The notes under the pieces: model-generated
Seen by the model: the letters and a program-made list of their open reading frames with translations, nothing else
The model's database searches: none
Told to the model about the DNA's origin: nothing
Position numbers and translations under genes: made by a program
Part shown: in pieces, positions 8,743 through 18,600 of the stretch
Numbering within the stretch: position 1 is the stretch's first letter
Layout: every line of letters starts with the position of its first letter
DNA from: Hungatella effluvii
GTDB taxonomy: Bacteria; Bacillota; Clostridia; Lachnospirales; Lachnospiraceae
DNA length: 64,000 bases
Direction: 5' to 3'
Assembly (NCBI RefSeq): GCF_003201875.1
Contig: NZ_QJKD01000006.1
Span: forward strand, 248,001-312,000

Positions 8743-10489
8743 CTTCTAACTCCTCTCCCTGTCTGACCGGAATCATGATGGTCACCTTCGTGCCGCCTTC
8801 TTCCGGCCTGCAGACCGACAGCCCATACTCTGCACCGTAATGCAGCCGGATGATCGTATCCACATTGTAAAAACCGATATGTCCGAGCCGGAGCAGATCT
8901 TCCTCTCCGCCCTCTGATGGTAGGCCCGTCCCTGCTGTCCGATTATTTAAATGGTTCAGTACCTCGTTGCTGATTCCGCAGCCATCATCCATCACCTCTA
9001 TAAAGAGCCGCACCTCCTTCGAAAACGCCCTGACGAGGATATGGCCTTCCTCACAGTCTTTCAGTCCGTGTATCATGGCGTTTTCCACGATGGGCTGAAC
9101 GACCAGTTTCGGAACCACACAGTCTGCAATCTCATCCGGAAGCTCGTAATCGAAACAGAATTTCCCCTGGAAACGGATCTTCTGTATCTCCGCATAGCAG
9201 TCCACAAGCTCCAGTTCCTCCTTCAGGGTGATAAACTGGGCGTTGGATATGCTGGTCCGCAGAATCTTCGCCAGCTTTGCCGCCAGGGTGGCGATCTCCG
9301 GGATGTGGTTCGCCTTGGCGACCCATTTCATCGTATCCAGTGTATTGTACAGGAAATGGGGATTCAGCTGGGCCTGCATCATTGCGATCTGCACCTCGTT
9401 CAGCTTCTTCTGCTGGCTGACCTGCATTTCCATATAGGTCTTAAGCTCCGACGCCATGGTGTTAAAGCTGCCGGACAGCTGGCCGAACTCATCATTCCTC
9501 GTGGAAATGACTCGCGCGTCGAGATTTCCATTCTGCACCTCATGCATGGCCTCATTCAGGCTCTGAATCGGACGCGACAGATGGTTGCTCATCTTCGCAG
9601 CCACTGCCAAACAAAGCATCAGGCTGGCGGCCGTCATGACAATCAGCACACTGTACATGGATTTCGTCGTGTCAGCCGTAAATACCTTCGGCCGCAGAAA
9701 GACGCTGTAGAGTCCCGTCCCGCCGATCTCGGAAATATAGATGCTGTTATTATTAAATGGCTCATCAACTGCTGCGCCCGCCATCAGGCGGTGCCTCAGA
9801 ACCGTCCCGATCTCCTCACGGACCGCGGTTCCCGTACTGTAGACAGTTTCCCAGAAGCTGTTTAAGATACAGACGCCATCTTGGCTGCCGTAAGTTCCGC
9901 CCAGAATCTTTTCAAAATTGGAACCATTGATACTCACAAGAACATAACCCACGCTGCTGTCTTCGGAATCCAGGATGGGACGGGCGGCCCGCAGCAGAAT
10001 ATTGGACGATCCGGAATATTCCTTCTCGCGCCGTACAGTCATCTCGTCCGGGTGGGCCTCCGCCACATTTAAGATTCCCCAATAAACCGGAAGCTGGGTA
10101 TGAAACATGCCTGCGCCGGTAGAGTAGAGGCAGACGCCTTCTCCTGAGTAGAGATCAAACTGAGCCATCTCCCGCAGGCTGGCAGTCTCCTCGTACAGCT
10201 TCGCATAGACCGCGCTTCTGCCCCGGTTGCCGGATTCCCTGATGGAAGCCACGATCTCCGGCTCTTCGCTCAGACGCAGCGTCACCTCGTCGATGGTCTG
10301 AAACAGGGTGGTCAGTTTTTCTTCCATAACCGCCGCCTGTTCCAGATCTTTCTTCTGATAGTCGCGTTCCAGCTTCACTTTGAACATCTGAATCAGGAAG
10401 ATACAGCTGAGTACCAGAGGAAGCAGCGCGACAGCCACAAAACTTACGAGAAGTTCCCGTTTAAACGATTTTTTGATAAAGTTCCACAT
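8735..10489 (-). CDS. YesM-type sensor histidine kinase
   Basis: 584-residue membrane kinase of the LytS/YesM group. One membrane helix lies near residues 14-34, a ~240-residue extracellular sensing region follows, then a second helix (~280-300), HAMP (MSNHLSRPIQSLNEAM...) and the His_kinase domain with phospho-acceptor His in AQLNPHFLYNTLDTMKWVAK. The ATPase domain shows ENAMIHGLKD (N box) and DDGCGI (G1 box). It lies 12 bases after the lipoprotein receptor gene and overlaps the regulator gene, making a three-gene sensory operon. The ligand is probably presented by the lipoprotein. Confidence 0.93.
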   Translation of the reverse strand: MWNFIKKSFKRELLVSFVAVALLPLVLSCIFLIQMFKVKLERDYQKKDLEQAAVMEEKLTTLFQTIDEVTLRLSEEPEIVASIRESGNRGRSAVYAKLYEETASLREMAQFDLYSGEGVCLYSTGAGMFHTQLPVYWGILNVAEAHPDEMTVRREKEYSGSSNILLRAARPILDSEDSSVGYVLVSINGSNFEKILGGTYGSQDGVCILNSFWETVYSTGTAVREEIGTVLRHRLMAGAAVDEPFNNNSIYISEIGGTGLYSVFLRPKVFTADTTKSMYSVLIVMTAASLMLCLAVAAKMSNHLSRPIQSLNEAMHEVQNGNLDARVISTRNDEFGQLSGSFNTMASELKTYMEMQVSQQKKLNEVQIAMMQAQLNPHFLYNTLDTMKWVAKANHIPEIATLAAKLAKILRTSISNAQFITLKEELELVDCYAEIQKIRFQGKFCFDYELPDEIADCVVPKLVVQPIVENAMIHGLKDCEEGHILVRAFSKEVRLFIEVMDDGCGISNEVLNHLNNRTAGTGLPSEGGEEDLLRLGHIGFYNVDTIIRLHYGAEYGLSVCRPEEGGTKVTIMIPVRQGEELEDA

Positions 10490-10501
10490 GGCGATTCCTC
10501 T

Positions 10502-11599
10502 CTACCGGATCAGTTCCGACCACAGCGCCAGGATCTCATCCTGATGCGCGCTGGCCCATTTGAGATCAAAATCCATGATCTTCATCTCCTCACCGGCCGT
10601 TTTCATCTGTAAATCCTTCCTCACTGTCCGGCGGCAGAATTGGTCCATAATCAGATTCTGGACATCGTCGCTGACCGTAAAATCAATGAACAGCTTCGCA
10701 TTGGCCTCGTGGGGAGCCCCCTTAACCAGGGCACAGCCGTCCGGCACAGTGCTGGTGCCTTCCTCCGGATAAATCATGGTGATATCCGCCCCTTTGGCAA
10801 TCCGTTTTTTTGCTGTCTCCTCCAGTGTGATCCCGACGAGATGAATTCCCGTACTGACCTCATCCACGACTTCTCCGGAACCGGCTGAGACCTTTCCATC
10901 CAGAGCGGTTACAAAGTCCTCCATCAGTTCCCGCTCGTCCATGTCAAGCACCTGAATCATGGTAGCGAGAGCTGTATAGCTGGTACCCGATTTTCCAGGC
11001 GCCGCAAATGCGATTTTCCCCCGCCACTCGTCATCTAAAAAATCCTTCCAGCTGTGAGGCGCCGTTTCCGCACTTACCAGCTTGTTGTTGTAAATAAACA
11101 CGATAGGAAGCTCTGTAAACGCGGTCCAGCTGTCATCCGAAGATAAATACCGGTCGTCCAGTTTATCGCTCAGCTTGCACCGGTACGGCTCAAAATACTC
11201 CCGGTAAGCCTCATAGCTTTCCACTCCGCCTCCGAACATGACGTCACACGTCTGCTGTCCCGCTTCCCGGCCGATGGCCTCTAAAAGCTCGGTGGAACCG
11301 CCATCCCTCACCTCAACCCATATGCCGGTCCGCTCTTCGAACTCCCTGATAATAGGGCCGTATACTTCCTCTTTATGAGAGGTGTATATGATCAGCTTTT
11401 TGTCTTCGCTGACTCCGTAACCATCCGCCTGGCGTCTGGCCCCGGTTCCGGCTGCGGCCGCGGCCGCGGGACCGGTTTCTTCTGTTTTGCTGCATCCATA
11501 TAAAACGGCGGACAGCAGGAGCAACAGGGCCATACATATCATGGTCCTGACAGCCTGCTTCCGCCGAATTTGTTTTTCCGATCTGATAAACTCGTCCAT
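10502..11599 (-). CDS. Extracellular receptor lipoprotein of the sensory operon (PgtC/FbpA-like)
   Basis: A type-2 solute-binding protein of about 365 residues. The signal runs from MDEFIRSEKQ through a hydrophobic stretch to lipobox VLYGC (Cys36), followed by an Ala/Gly linker; the domain opens with KLIIYTSHKEE, typical of FbpA/AfuA/PgtC proteins, and includes GKIAFAAPGKSGTSY. It is the first gene of an operon with the kinase and regulator, not with a permease, so it most likely senses a ligand for the kinase, as PgtC does for PgtB. Start 11599 is preferred over 11632: GGGAGGG precedes it, and the upstream ATG lies inside the predicted -10 box. Confidence 0.85.
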   Translation of the reverse strand: MDEFIRSEKQIRRKQAVRTMICMALLLLLSAVLYGCSKTEETGPAAAAAAGTGARRQADGYGVSEDKKLIIYTSHKEEVYGPIIREFEERTGIWVEVRDGGSTELLEAIGREAGQQTCDVMFGGGVESYEAYREYFEPYRCKLSDKLDDRYLSSDDSWTAFTELPIVFIYNNKLVSAETAPHSWKDFLDDEWRGKIAFAAPGKSGTSYTALATMIQVLDMDERELMEDFVTALDGKVSAGSGEVVDEVSTGIHLVGITLEETAKKRIAKGADITMIYPEEGTSTVPDGCALVKGAPHEANAKLFIDFTVSDDVQNLIMDQFCRRTVRKDLQMKTAGEEMKIMDFDLKWASAHQDEILALWSELIR

Positions 11600-11630
11600 A
11601 AGTCCCTCCCTCTGGAGCATCACTTTTTCC

Positions 11631-11659
11631 ATTATACCATCTTAGGGAGAGATTTCCAA
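11631..11659 (-). promoter_or_regulatory. Predicted promoter of the receptor-kinase-regulator operon
   Basis: On the minus strand TTGGAA (11659-11654), a 17-base spacer and a perfect TATAAT (11636-11631). Start of transcription would be near 11624, leaving a 25-base leader before 11599. Confidence 0.7.
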
Positions 11660-11711
11660 TATGGACTGTGTCTCGTTTTAAGGTAATGATATTTTAAGCA
11701 TAGATTCGCTT

Positions 11712-11891
11712 TTATCTGCACACAGGTACCAGCTTATTTTGATTTTTTTCTTGACACAAATGAGCATATTCTTTCAAATATTCTTCTACATCTTTCCAGT
11801 CTTCTCTCTTCTTTGCTTTAAAACGAATATCATTAATCAGAACAATCTTCTTGCCATCAAGATCTGTTATAATATTTACATTTCTATCCAT
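11712..11891 (-). pseudogene. Short 59-residue protein, probably a truncated remnant
   Basis: The start ATG at 11891 has a good ribosome site (AAGGGAGA, 5 bases). Its opening (MDRNVNIITDLDGKKIVLIN, then a short IRFKAK...WKDVEEYLKEY segment) resembles the first part of much larger clostridial and phage-associated proteins whose function I cannot name. After EYLKEY the sequence turns into a Lys/Gln/Asn-rich tail and stops, as if the rest was lost. No further piece of the presumed larger protein lies upstream or downstream. It could instead be a genuine small protein. Confidence 0.4.
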
Positions 11892-11979
11892 TAATCTCCC
11901 TTTTTCCAAAAAATCTACCATTTCCACATAACCGTTTTGAATTTCCTATCTTTTCTTAACTAAATAGATTTAGACATCA

Positions 11980-13005
11980 CTATTCAGCCCACGCCCCGTC
12001 GCTCCCCACATAATACCCATCCGGCGTCGTAGTATTTGCGAGCATCGCTCCGCTGTCGCTGCAGTAGTACCATTTGGAGTTCCACTGGACCCAGCCGGTT
12101 ACCATGTAGCCGGTCTCATTAAAATAGTACCAGACGTTGTCGATGTACTGCCAGTTGCTCACGGTATAGCTTCGGTCTGCGTTGCAGTACCACCAGCCGA
12201 TGTCATCCTTTAACCAGGCCCCGCTACCGGCCGTGGCCCCCGGACCGCTGGCGCCCGAACTGCTTCCTGAGCTGCTTCCATCGGAGTTGTCATCGGAGCT
12301 GCTGTTAGAACTGATTTCAGCGGCTTCTGCGGAGGTCACATACCAGGACTCCGACTCCTTCCAGCTTCCCTTGTTTGAAGAATTGTAGACTCCGCGCACC
12401 TGGAAGGTGTAATATCCGCCTTTCGTTATGTAGCTGCCGAAGTGGCAGCTGGTCTTTGTCGTGGTAATGACGGAGGTGACGGCGGTGCTTCCCCTGTAAA
12501 GGCGGACCTCATACTTTTTAGCTTCCTCATTTTCGTTCCAGTAAGCAGTTCCATCCTCCGCGTCCCAGTCCAGGCCGTCTACATCCAGATCGTACTCGCT
12601 CTCCCCTTCCAGCGCCTCCAGGGTGATCGAGACGACGAGAGTGCTGCTGGTACGGCTCACTGAAGTGACCGTGCCGTCATTTCCGGTTAAGTTGACGTCT
12701 CCCTTCGAAAAACCGGAGGCAAAGTAGTAATCATCGGCTGCCTCCAGAGTTACCTTGATCTTCGGCTTGTCTCCGTCCTCCCACTCGTCGGAAGGTTCAT
12801 TCTTGATTTCCACCTCTTCCACGTAATACTTGCTGGAAATTGTGGAGACCGACACATCTGCTCCGCTGCTTCCGACTTCGATATCCGAGGCGATCCGAAG
12901 AGATACGCCGCTTATCTTCGTACTCGTGGCCGCCATGGCTGTAGATGGACTGGTCATCAGTACCGCCGCCAGGAAAAAAACTGTCACTCTTTGCACAATA
13001 CGCAT
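11980..13005 (-). CDS. Secreted cell-wall-binding protein with choline-binding-type repeats
   Basis: About 341 residues, exported: MRIVQR, hydrophobic core, Ala-x-Ala signal cleavage near AMAATS. The middle holds beta-rich segments (Ig/fibronectin-like, tandem valine-threonine strands) and a Ser/Gly/Asp linker (~235-265). The C-terminus has Trp/Tyr-rich CW_binding repeats: GWWYCNADRSYTVSNWQYI, DNVWYYFNETGYMVTGW and NSKWYYCSDSGAML, which dock on choline or other wall polymers. It probably stays on the cell surface; the role of the middle part is unknown. Start 13005 is chosen over 13038 because AGGAGGAACTTAT lies directly in front of it and the signal peptide then begins normally. Confidence 0.85.
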   Translation of the reverse strand: MRIVQRVTVFFLAAVLMTSPSTAMAATSTKISGVSLRIASDIEVGSSGADVSVSTISSKYYVEEVEIKNEPSDEWEDGDKPKIKVTLEAADDYYFASGFSKGDVNLTGNDGTVTSVSRTSSTLVVSITLEALEGESEYDLDVDGLDWDAEDGTAYWNENEEAKKYEVRLYRGSTAVTSVITTTKTSCHFGSYITKGGYYTFQVRGVYNSSNKGSWKESESWYVTSAEAAEISSNSSSDDNSDGSSSGSSSGASGPGATAGSGAWLKDDIGWWYCNADRSYTVSNWQYIDNVWYYFNETGYMVTGWVQWNSKWYYCSDSGAMLANTTTPDGYYVGSDGAWAE

Positions 13006-13113
13006 ATAAGTTCCTCCTCTTTCTGTTCTGCAGCCCAAAACCCCGCTGCAAGCAACTATACATCAAATTTGCAATATTGCGGGCTGCGGGGGCTTTGACC
13101 CACGCGGCAGTCG

Positions 13114-13143
13114 CCAAATGGACGCGTCAGCGTGTCCGTTTGG
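13114..13143. repeat. Imperfect hairpin, candidate dispersed intergenic repeat
   Basis: CCAAATGGAC (13114-13123) faces GTCCGTTTGG (13134-13143) with one T-G pair and an inner GCG/CGC extension. It is flanked by GC-rich segments (ACGCGGCAGTCG and CTCGTTGCTCGCGAG). The block lies in the 215-base gap between the GH31 gene and the surface-protein gene. Its composition differs from the AT-rich spacers elsewhere, and it looks like a REP-type element; copies elsewhere in the genome cannot be checked here. Confidence 0.4.
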
Positions 13144-13220
13144 CTCGTTGCTCGCGAGAATAAAAGTACCACAGAAAGCTGAAATATACCTGAAAGAGAC
13201 AGAAAAAATACTGGCTGTAT

Positions 13221-15473
13221 TTAACCGCAGACTACGGAAAGCAGTTCCTTCCCCAGAACTTCATACGTATAATTGCCGTTTCCGCCATTTACAGAGAGAG
13301 AGATTCTGTTTCCTTCTCTCCGTGCGCAGGCGGTCATCACAGTTTTTCCGGACAGGTCCGTCACGGCAGCCGCGGCCTCCATGCCATCCTCCGGCAGATA
13401 CAGAAGGAATTTCACCCCTTCTGCGTAGTTGTAATCAGGCTTTTCGCTGTTTGCGCCAACTGCGATCACACTTCCGGGACGGACCATAAGCGGCAGGGAG
13501 AAGTAATCGTGGGTCTCCTTCTGCCAGCGACCGCCTGTCACGGTTTTACCGGTCAGTAAGTTCACCCAGGTTCCTTCCGGCAGATAGTATTCCACCTCCC
13601 CGGATTCCTTAAAGACCGGAGCCGCTAACAGAGAGTCGCCCAGCATATACTGTTTATCCAGCGTCTCGCAGGCGCGGTCGCCTGGAAATTCCACGAACAT
13701 TGGACGCATCATCGGAATGCCTTCCTCGTGAGCCTTTACCGCTTGAAGGTAAAGATACGGCATCAGAGCACATTTCAGCTTTACGAATTTCCGAAGCACA
13801 CGGCACGCCTCCTCGTCGAAGAGCCACGGAACCCGGTAGGAGGAGGATCCGTGAAGGCGGCTATGGGAACTCAGGAGGCCAAACTGGCACCATCTTTTGT
13901 AGATATCGGCCGGCGCCGTATTCTCGAAGCCGCTGATATCGTGGCTCCAGAATCCGAATCCTGCGCATGCCAGGGAAAGGCCGCTGCGGATAGTCTCCGC
14001 CATGGAAGAATACGCCGCAGAACAGTCGCCACCCCAGTGTGCGGGAAACTGCTGGCCGCCCACCGTCGCGGACCGCGCAAATACTACTGCTTCCCCGGTT
14101 CCGCGCTCCCGCTCCAGAAGCTCAAACACCGCCCGATTATAAAGGTATGTGTAATAATTATGCATCTTCACCGGATCGGAGCCGTCAAAATATGCAATAT
14201 CCTTTACCGGAATCCGCTCACCGAAATCCGTTTTGAAGCAGTCCACGCCCATGTCCAGAAGCGTCTTAAGCTTTGCCTGATACCATTCCACCGCGCCGGG
14301 ATTTGTGAAATCAACCAGTCCCATTCCGGCCTGCCACATATCCGTCTGCCATACGTCCCCGTTTGTCTTTTTCATCAGGTATCCCAGCTTCATCCCTTCC
14401 TCGAATAACGGGGACTTCTGTCCGATATAGGGATTGATCCATACACAGATCTTCAAGCCTCTGCCGTGATAGCGCCGCAGCATGCCTTCCGGATCCGGAA
14501 ATGTCTTCGGGTCCCAGGTGAAATTGCACCACTCATACGCCTCCATCCAGTAACAGTCAAAGTGAAAGACGTGCAGGGGAATGTCCCTGTCCGCCATACC
14601 GTCAATAAATCCTGAGGTCGTCGTCTCGTCGTAATTGGTCGTGAAGGAGGTGGTAAGCCACAGGCCGAAGGACCAGGCTGGAGGCAGAGCCGGTCTGCCG
14701 GTCAGCTCCGTATATTTGGAGATGGTCCCTTTGGGCGTGGAGCCGTTGATTACACAGTAATCCAGGCGCTCACCTTCCACAGAAAACTGTATACGCTCCA
14801 CTTTCTCGCTGGCAATCTCATAGGCGGCATCCCCTTCGTTTTCTAAAAGAACGCCATATCCTTTGTTGGTAATGTAAAACGGAATGTTTTTATATGTAAT
14901 CTCACTGGCCGTTCCGCCGTCTTCATTCCACATCTCAACAGTCTGGCCATTTTTTATGAACGGGGTGTAGCGTTCTCCCAGCCCGTAGACATACTCGTCC
15001 ACGTCGAGGGCCAGCTGTTCCACCATGTAGCATTTTCCGGTCTCCCGGTTTGTCATGTGAGCCATATTCCGAAATCCGGTACTTGTCAGCTCCCGGTCGC
15101 CATCCAGAAAATGAATCCCCCAGGAATTCGGCCTCTTGTCGATTACCGCGGTCGTTCGTCCGCTTCTGTAACGGATCTCCTCATCGGTCTCCTCGACTAC
15201 GATGTGAGGTGATGTCCCGTAAATCCTGGCAAAGGGACCGCGATAGACCGTTCCGTCGAAATGGCGGACCGACACCCGGATGACATCCTCCATCGGGCTG
15301 GTCAGCCGGATCGTCAGCATGCCCAGATTCAGACAGTCGCCGCGGTCTGCTATGTGTTTTCCCGGCGCATAGACGATCAGTTCGTTATCGTTCCGTCTGC
15401 TGTCCGCATACTCCACCGCATAAAGCGGCGTAATCTCCTTTTTTATACACCAGTATCCTTCTGTAAATTTCAT
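13221..15473 (-). CDS. GH31 family glycosidase (alpha-xylosidase/alpha-glucosidase, YicI-like)
   Basis: About 750 residues with the GH31 layout: N-terminal beta-sandwich, (beta/alpha)8 barrel and two C-terminal beta domains. The nucleophile motif is CFKTDFGERIP (Asp in KTDFGE), as in YicI xylosidases; the barrel also shows FHFDCYWM and WVNPYIGQKSPLFEE, and the acid/base region is near HWGGDCSAAYSSM. No signal peptide, so the enzyme is cytoplasmic and acts on imported oligosaccharides, most likely alpha-xylosides. No sugar transporter lies beside it. Start 15473 (MKFTEGYW) is set by GGAGGG five bases upstream; a start 39 bases further up has no such site. Confidence 0.9.
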   Translation of the reverse strand: MKFTEGYWCIKKEITPLYAVEYADSRRNDNELIVYAPGKHIADRGDCLNLGMLTIRLTSPMEDVIRVSVRHFDGTVYRGPFARIYGTSPHIVVEETDEEIRYRSGRTTAVIDKRPNSWGIHFLDGDRELTSTGFRNMAHMTNRETGKCYMVEQLALDVDEYVYGLGERYTPFIKNGQTVEMWNEDGGTASEITYKNIPFYITNKGYGVLLENEGDAAYEIASEKVERIQFSVEGERLDYCVINGSTPKGTISKYTELTGRPALPPAWSFGLWLTTSFTTNYDETTTSGFIDGMADRDIPLHVFHFDCYWMEAYEWCNFTWDPKTFPDPEGMLRRYHGRGLKICVWINPYIGQKSPLFEEGMKLGYLMKKTNGDVWQTDMWQAGMGLVDFTNPGAVEWYQAKLKTLLDMGVDCFKTDFGERIPVKDIAYFDGSDPVKMHNYYTYLYNRAVFELLERERGTGEAVVFARSATVGGQQFPAHWGGDCSAAYSSMAETIRSGLSLACAGFGFWSHDISGFENTAPADIYKRWCQFGLLSSHSRLHGSSSYRVPWLFDEEACRVLRKFVKLKCALMPYLYLQAVKAHEEGIPMMRPMFVEFPGDRACETLDKQYMLGDSLLAAPVFKESGEVEYYLPEGTWVNLLTGKTVTGGRWQKETHDYFSLPLMVRPGSVIAVGANSEKPDYNYAEGVKFLLYLPEDGMEAAAAVTDLSGKTVMTACARREGNRISLSVNGGNGNYTYEVLGKELLSVVCG

Positions 15474-15686
15474 CGTGTCCCTCCTGAAACGGCGTCCCGT
15501 TTTCTCTTTCATTTTCTTTTATTATAAGTAATTATAAGCACCGAATATAAATACGGGAAGGTTGAAAATTTACCCACCCCAAAAGGGAAAAATATGCATT
15601 ATTTTTGCAAATTATTGAAAAAAATACTTTCAAACTGAGCCGCCTTATACTAGAATAGACTGAAGAGAAAAAAGGAGGACATTATT

Positions 15687-18600
15687 ATGTCACAGAGAAC
15701 GGATATTCACAAAGTACTAATTATCGGTTCCGGCCCGATCATCATCGGTCAGGCATGCGAGTTTGACTACTCCGGTACTCAGGCCTGCAAAGCGCTTCGG
15801 AAACTGGGATACGAAATTGTACTGGTTAATTCCAACCCGGCTACGATTATGACAGACCCGGAGACAGCGGATGTAACTTACATCGAACCACTCAATGTGG
15901 AACGCTTAGAGCAGATTATTGCAAAGGAACGGCCCGATGCCCTGCTTCCCAATCTCGGCGGCCAGTCTGGCTTAAACCTTTGCTCCGAGCTTAATAAAGC
16001 AGGAATTCTGGAAAAATATAACGTACAGGTCATCGGTGTCCAGGTGGATGCCATCGAACGCGGTGAGGACCGTGTCGAATTTAAGAAGGCCATGAACGAA
16101 CTCGGGATCGAGATGGCGCGCAGCGAGGTGGCTTACAGTGTGGACGAGGCGCTGAAGATCGCGGACCAGCTGGGCTATCCGGTCGTTCTGCGCCCGGCTT
16201 ATACCATGGGCGGCGCCGGCGGCGGTCTCGTATATAACAGGGATGAGCTTCAGACAGTCTGTGCCAGAGGCTTACAGGCCAGCCTGGTAGGCCAGGTACT
16301 GGTAGAGGAATCCATTCTCGGGTGGGAGGAGCTGGAGCTGGAGATCGTCCGTGACAGGGAAGGACGTATGATCACCGTCTGCTTTATTGAAAATATAGAT
16401 CCATTAGGCGTTCATACGGGAGATTCCTTCTGTTCCGCCCCCATGCTGACCATCTCCGAAGAATGCCAGAAGCGCCTTCAGGAACAGGCTTACCGGATTG
16501 TGGAATCAGTGCAGGTGATCGGCGGCACCAACGTGCAGTTTGCCCATGATCCTGTTTCTGACCGCATTATTGTCATCGAAATCAATCCGCGTACCTCCCG
16601 CTCCTCCGCGCTGGCTTCCAAGGCCACCGGCTTCCCCATCGCCCTTGTGTCCGCCATGCTGGCTACCGGCCTGACCTTAAAGGACATTCCGTGCGGAAAG
16701 TACGGCACCCTGGACAAGTATGTGCCGGACGGCGATTATGTGGTCATCAAATTTGCCCGCTGGGCATTTGAAAAGTTTAAAGGCGTGGAGGACAAGCTGG
16801 GAACCCAGATGCGCGCCGTCGGCGAGGTTATGAGTGTCGGCAAAACCTATAAGGAAGCCTTCCAGAAGGCGATCCGCAGCCTGGAGACGGGACGTTTTGG
16901 TCTGGGCCATGCGAAGGATTTCGATACGTACACGAAAGAACAGCTTCTCCACATGCTGATTACCCCTTCCAGCGAACGCCATTTCATCATGTATGAGGCA
17001 CTGAGAAAAGGTGCTTCTGTGGAGGAAATCCATGAGATTACCAAGGTTAAGGCCTGGTTTATCGAGCAGATGAAGGAACTGGTTGAGGAGGAGGAAGCAC
17101 TCCTCGCCTGCAGAGGCGGACTCCCGTCTGACGAGATGCTCACCACCGCTAAAAAAGACGGTTTCTCCGACAAATACTTAAGCCAGCTGCTCCAGATTCC
17201 GGAGGAAACCATTCGCCGCCGCCGTATCGCCATCGGTGTGGAGGAAGCGTGGGAAGGCATTCACGTAAGCGGTACCGAGGACAGCGCTTACTACTACTCC
17301 ACCTACAACGCACCGGATCAGAACCCGGTCCGCACAGACAGACCGAAGATCATGATCCTGGGCGGCGGTCCCAACCGAATCGGCCAGGGCATAGAATTCG
17401 ATTACTGCTGTGTACACGCCTCTCTCGCCCTTAAAAAGCTGGGCTTTGAGACCATTATCGTCAACTGTAATCCTGAGACCGTATCCACCGATTACGATAC
17501 CTCGGACAAGCTGTATTTCGAGCCGCTGACGCTGGAGGACGTGCTGAGTATTTATAAGAAGGAACAGCCGGCAGGCGTGATCGCCCAGTTCGGCGGCCAG
17601 ACACCGTTAAATCTTGCGGCGGATTTGGAAAAGAACGGCGTGAAGATTTTGGGAACACCGCCTTCTGTCATCGATCTCGCCGAGGACCGCGATTTATTCC
17701 GGGCCATGATGGAGAAACTGGAGATTCCGATGCCCGAGTCCGGTATGGCGGTGGACGTGGAAGAAGCGCTGGCTATCGCGGCAAAGATTGGCTATCCGGT
17801 GATGGTTCGTCCTTCCTATGTACTGGGCGGACGCGGCATGGAGGTCGTCTACGACGACGAGAGCATGATCGGTTACATGAAGGCCGCAGTCGGAGTGACT
17901 CCTGACCGTCCGATTCTGATCGACCGCTTCTTAAATCACGCGATGGAATGTGAGGCAGACGCCATCAGCGACGGCACCCATGCGTTTGTGCCCGCAGTCA
18001 TGGAACATATCGAGCTGGCCGGCGTTCACTCCGGTGACTCCGCCTGTATCATTCCGTCCGTACAGATTTCTCCGGAAAATGTGGAGACAATCAAAGAGTA
18101 CACCCGCAAAATCGCAGAAGAGATGCACGTGGTCGGCCTGATGAATATGCAGTACGCCATTGAAAATGATAAAGTATACGTTCTGGAGGCCAACCCGCGC
18201 GCTTCCCGTACCGTACCGCTGGTATCCAAGGTCTGCAACATCCGTATGGTGCCGCTGGCTACCGATATCATTACCTCCGAACTGACCGGACGACCGTCCC
18301 CTGTGCCGGCTTTAAAGGAGCAGATTATTCCGAACTACGGCGTGAAGGAAGCGGTATTCCCGTTCAATATGTTCCAGGAAGTAGATCCGATCTTAGGGCC
18401 GGAGATGCGTTCTACCGGAGAAGTGCTGGGACTCTCCCACTCCTACGGCGAAGCGTTCTATAAAGCTCAGGAGGCGACACAGAACAAGCTTCCGCTGGAA
18501 GGAACCGTGCTCATTTCCGTCAACCGCAAGGATAAAGCGGAGGTCGTGGATGTTGCGAGAAGCTTCCATGAGGACGGATTTAATATCGTGGCAACCGGCA

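Noticed and set aside
8951..9865. 304-codon plus-strand frame opposite the YesM kinase
   Set aside because: It is the complement of a strongly conserved histidine kinase, whose motifs are all in the other strand, and it has no ribosome site.
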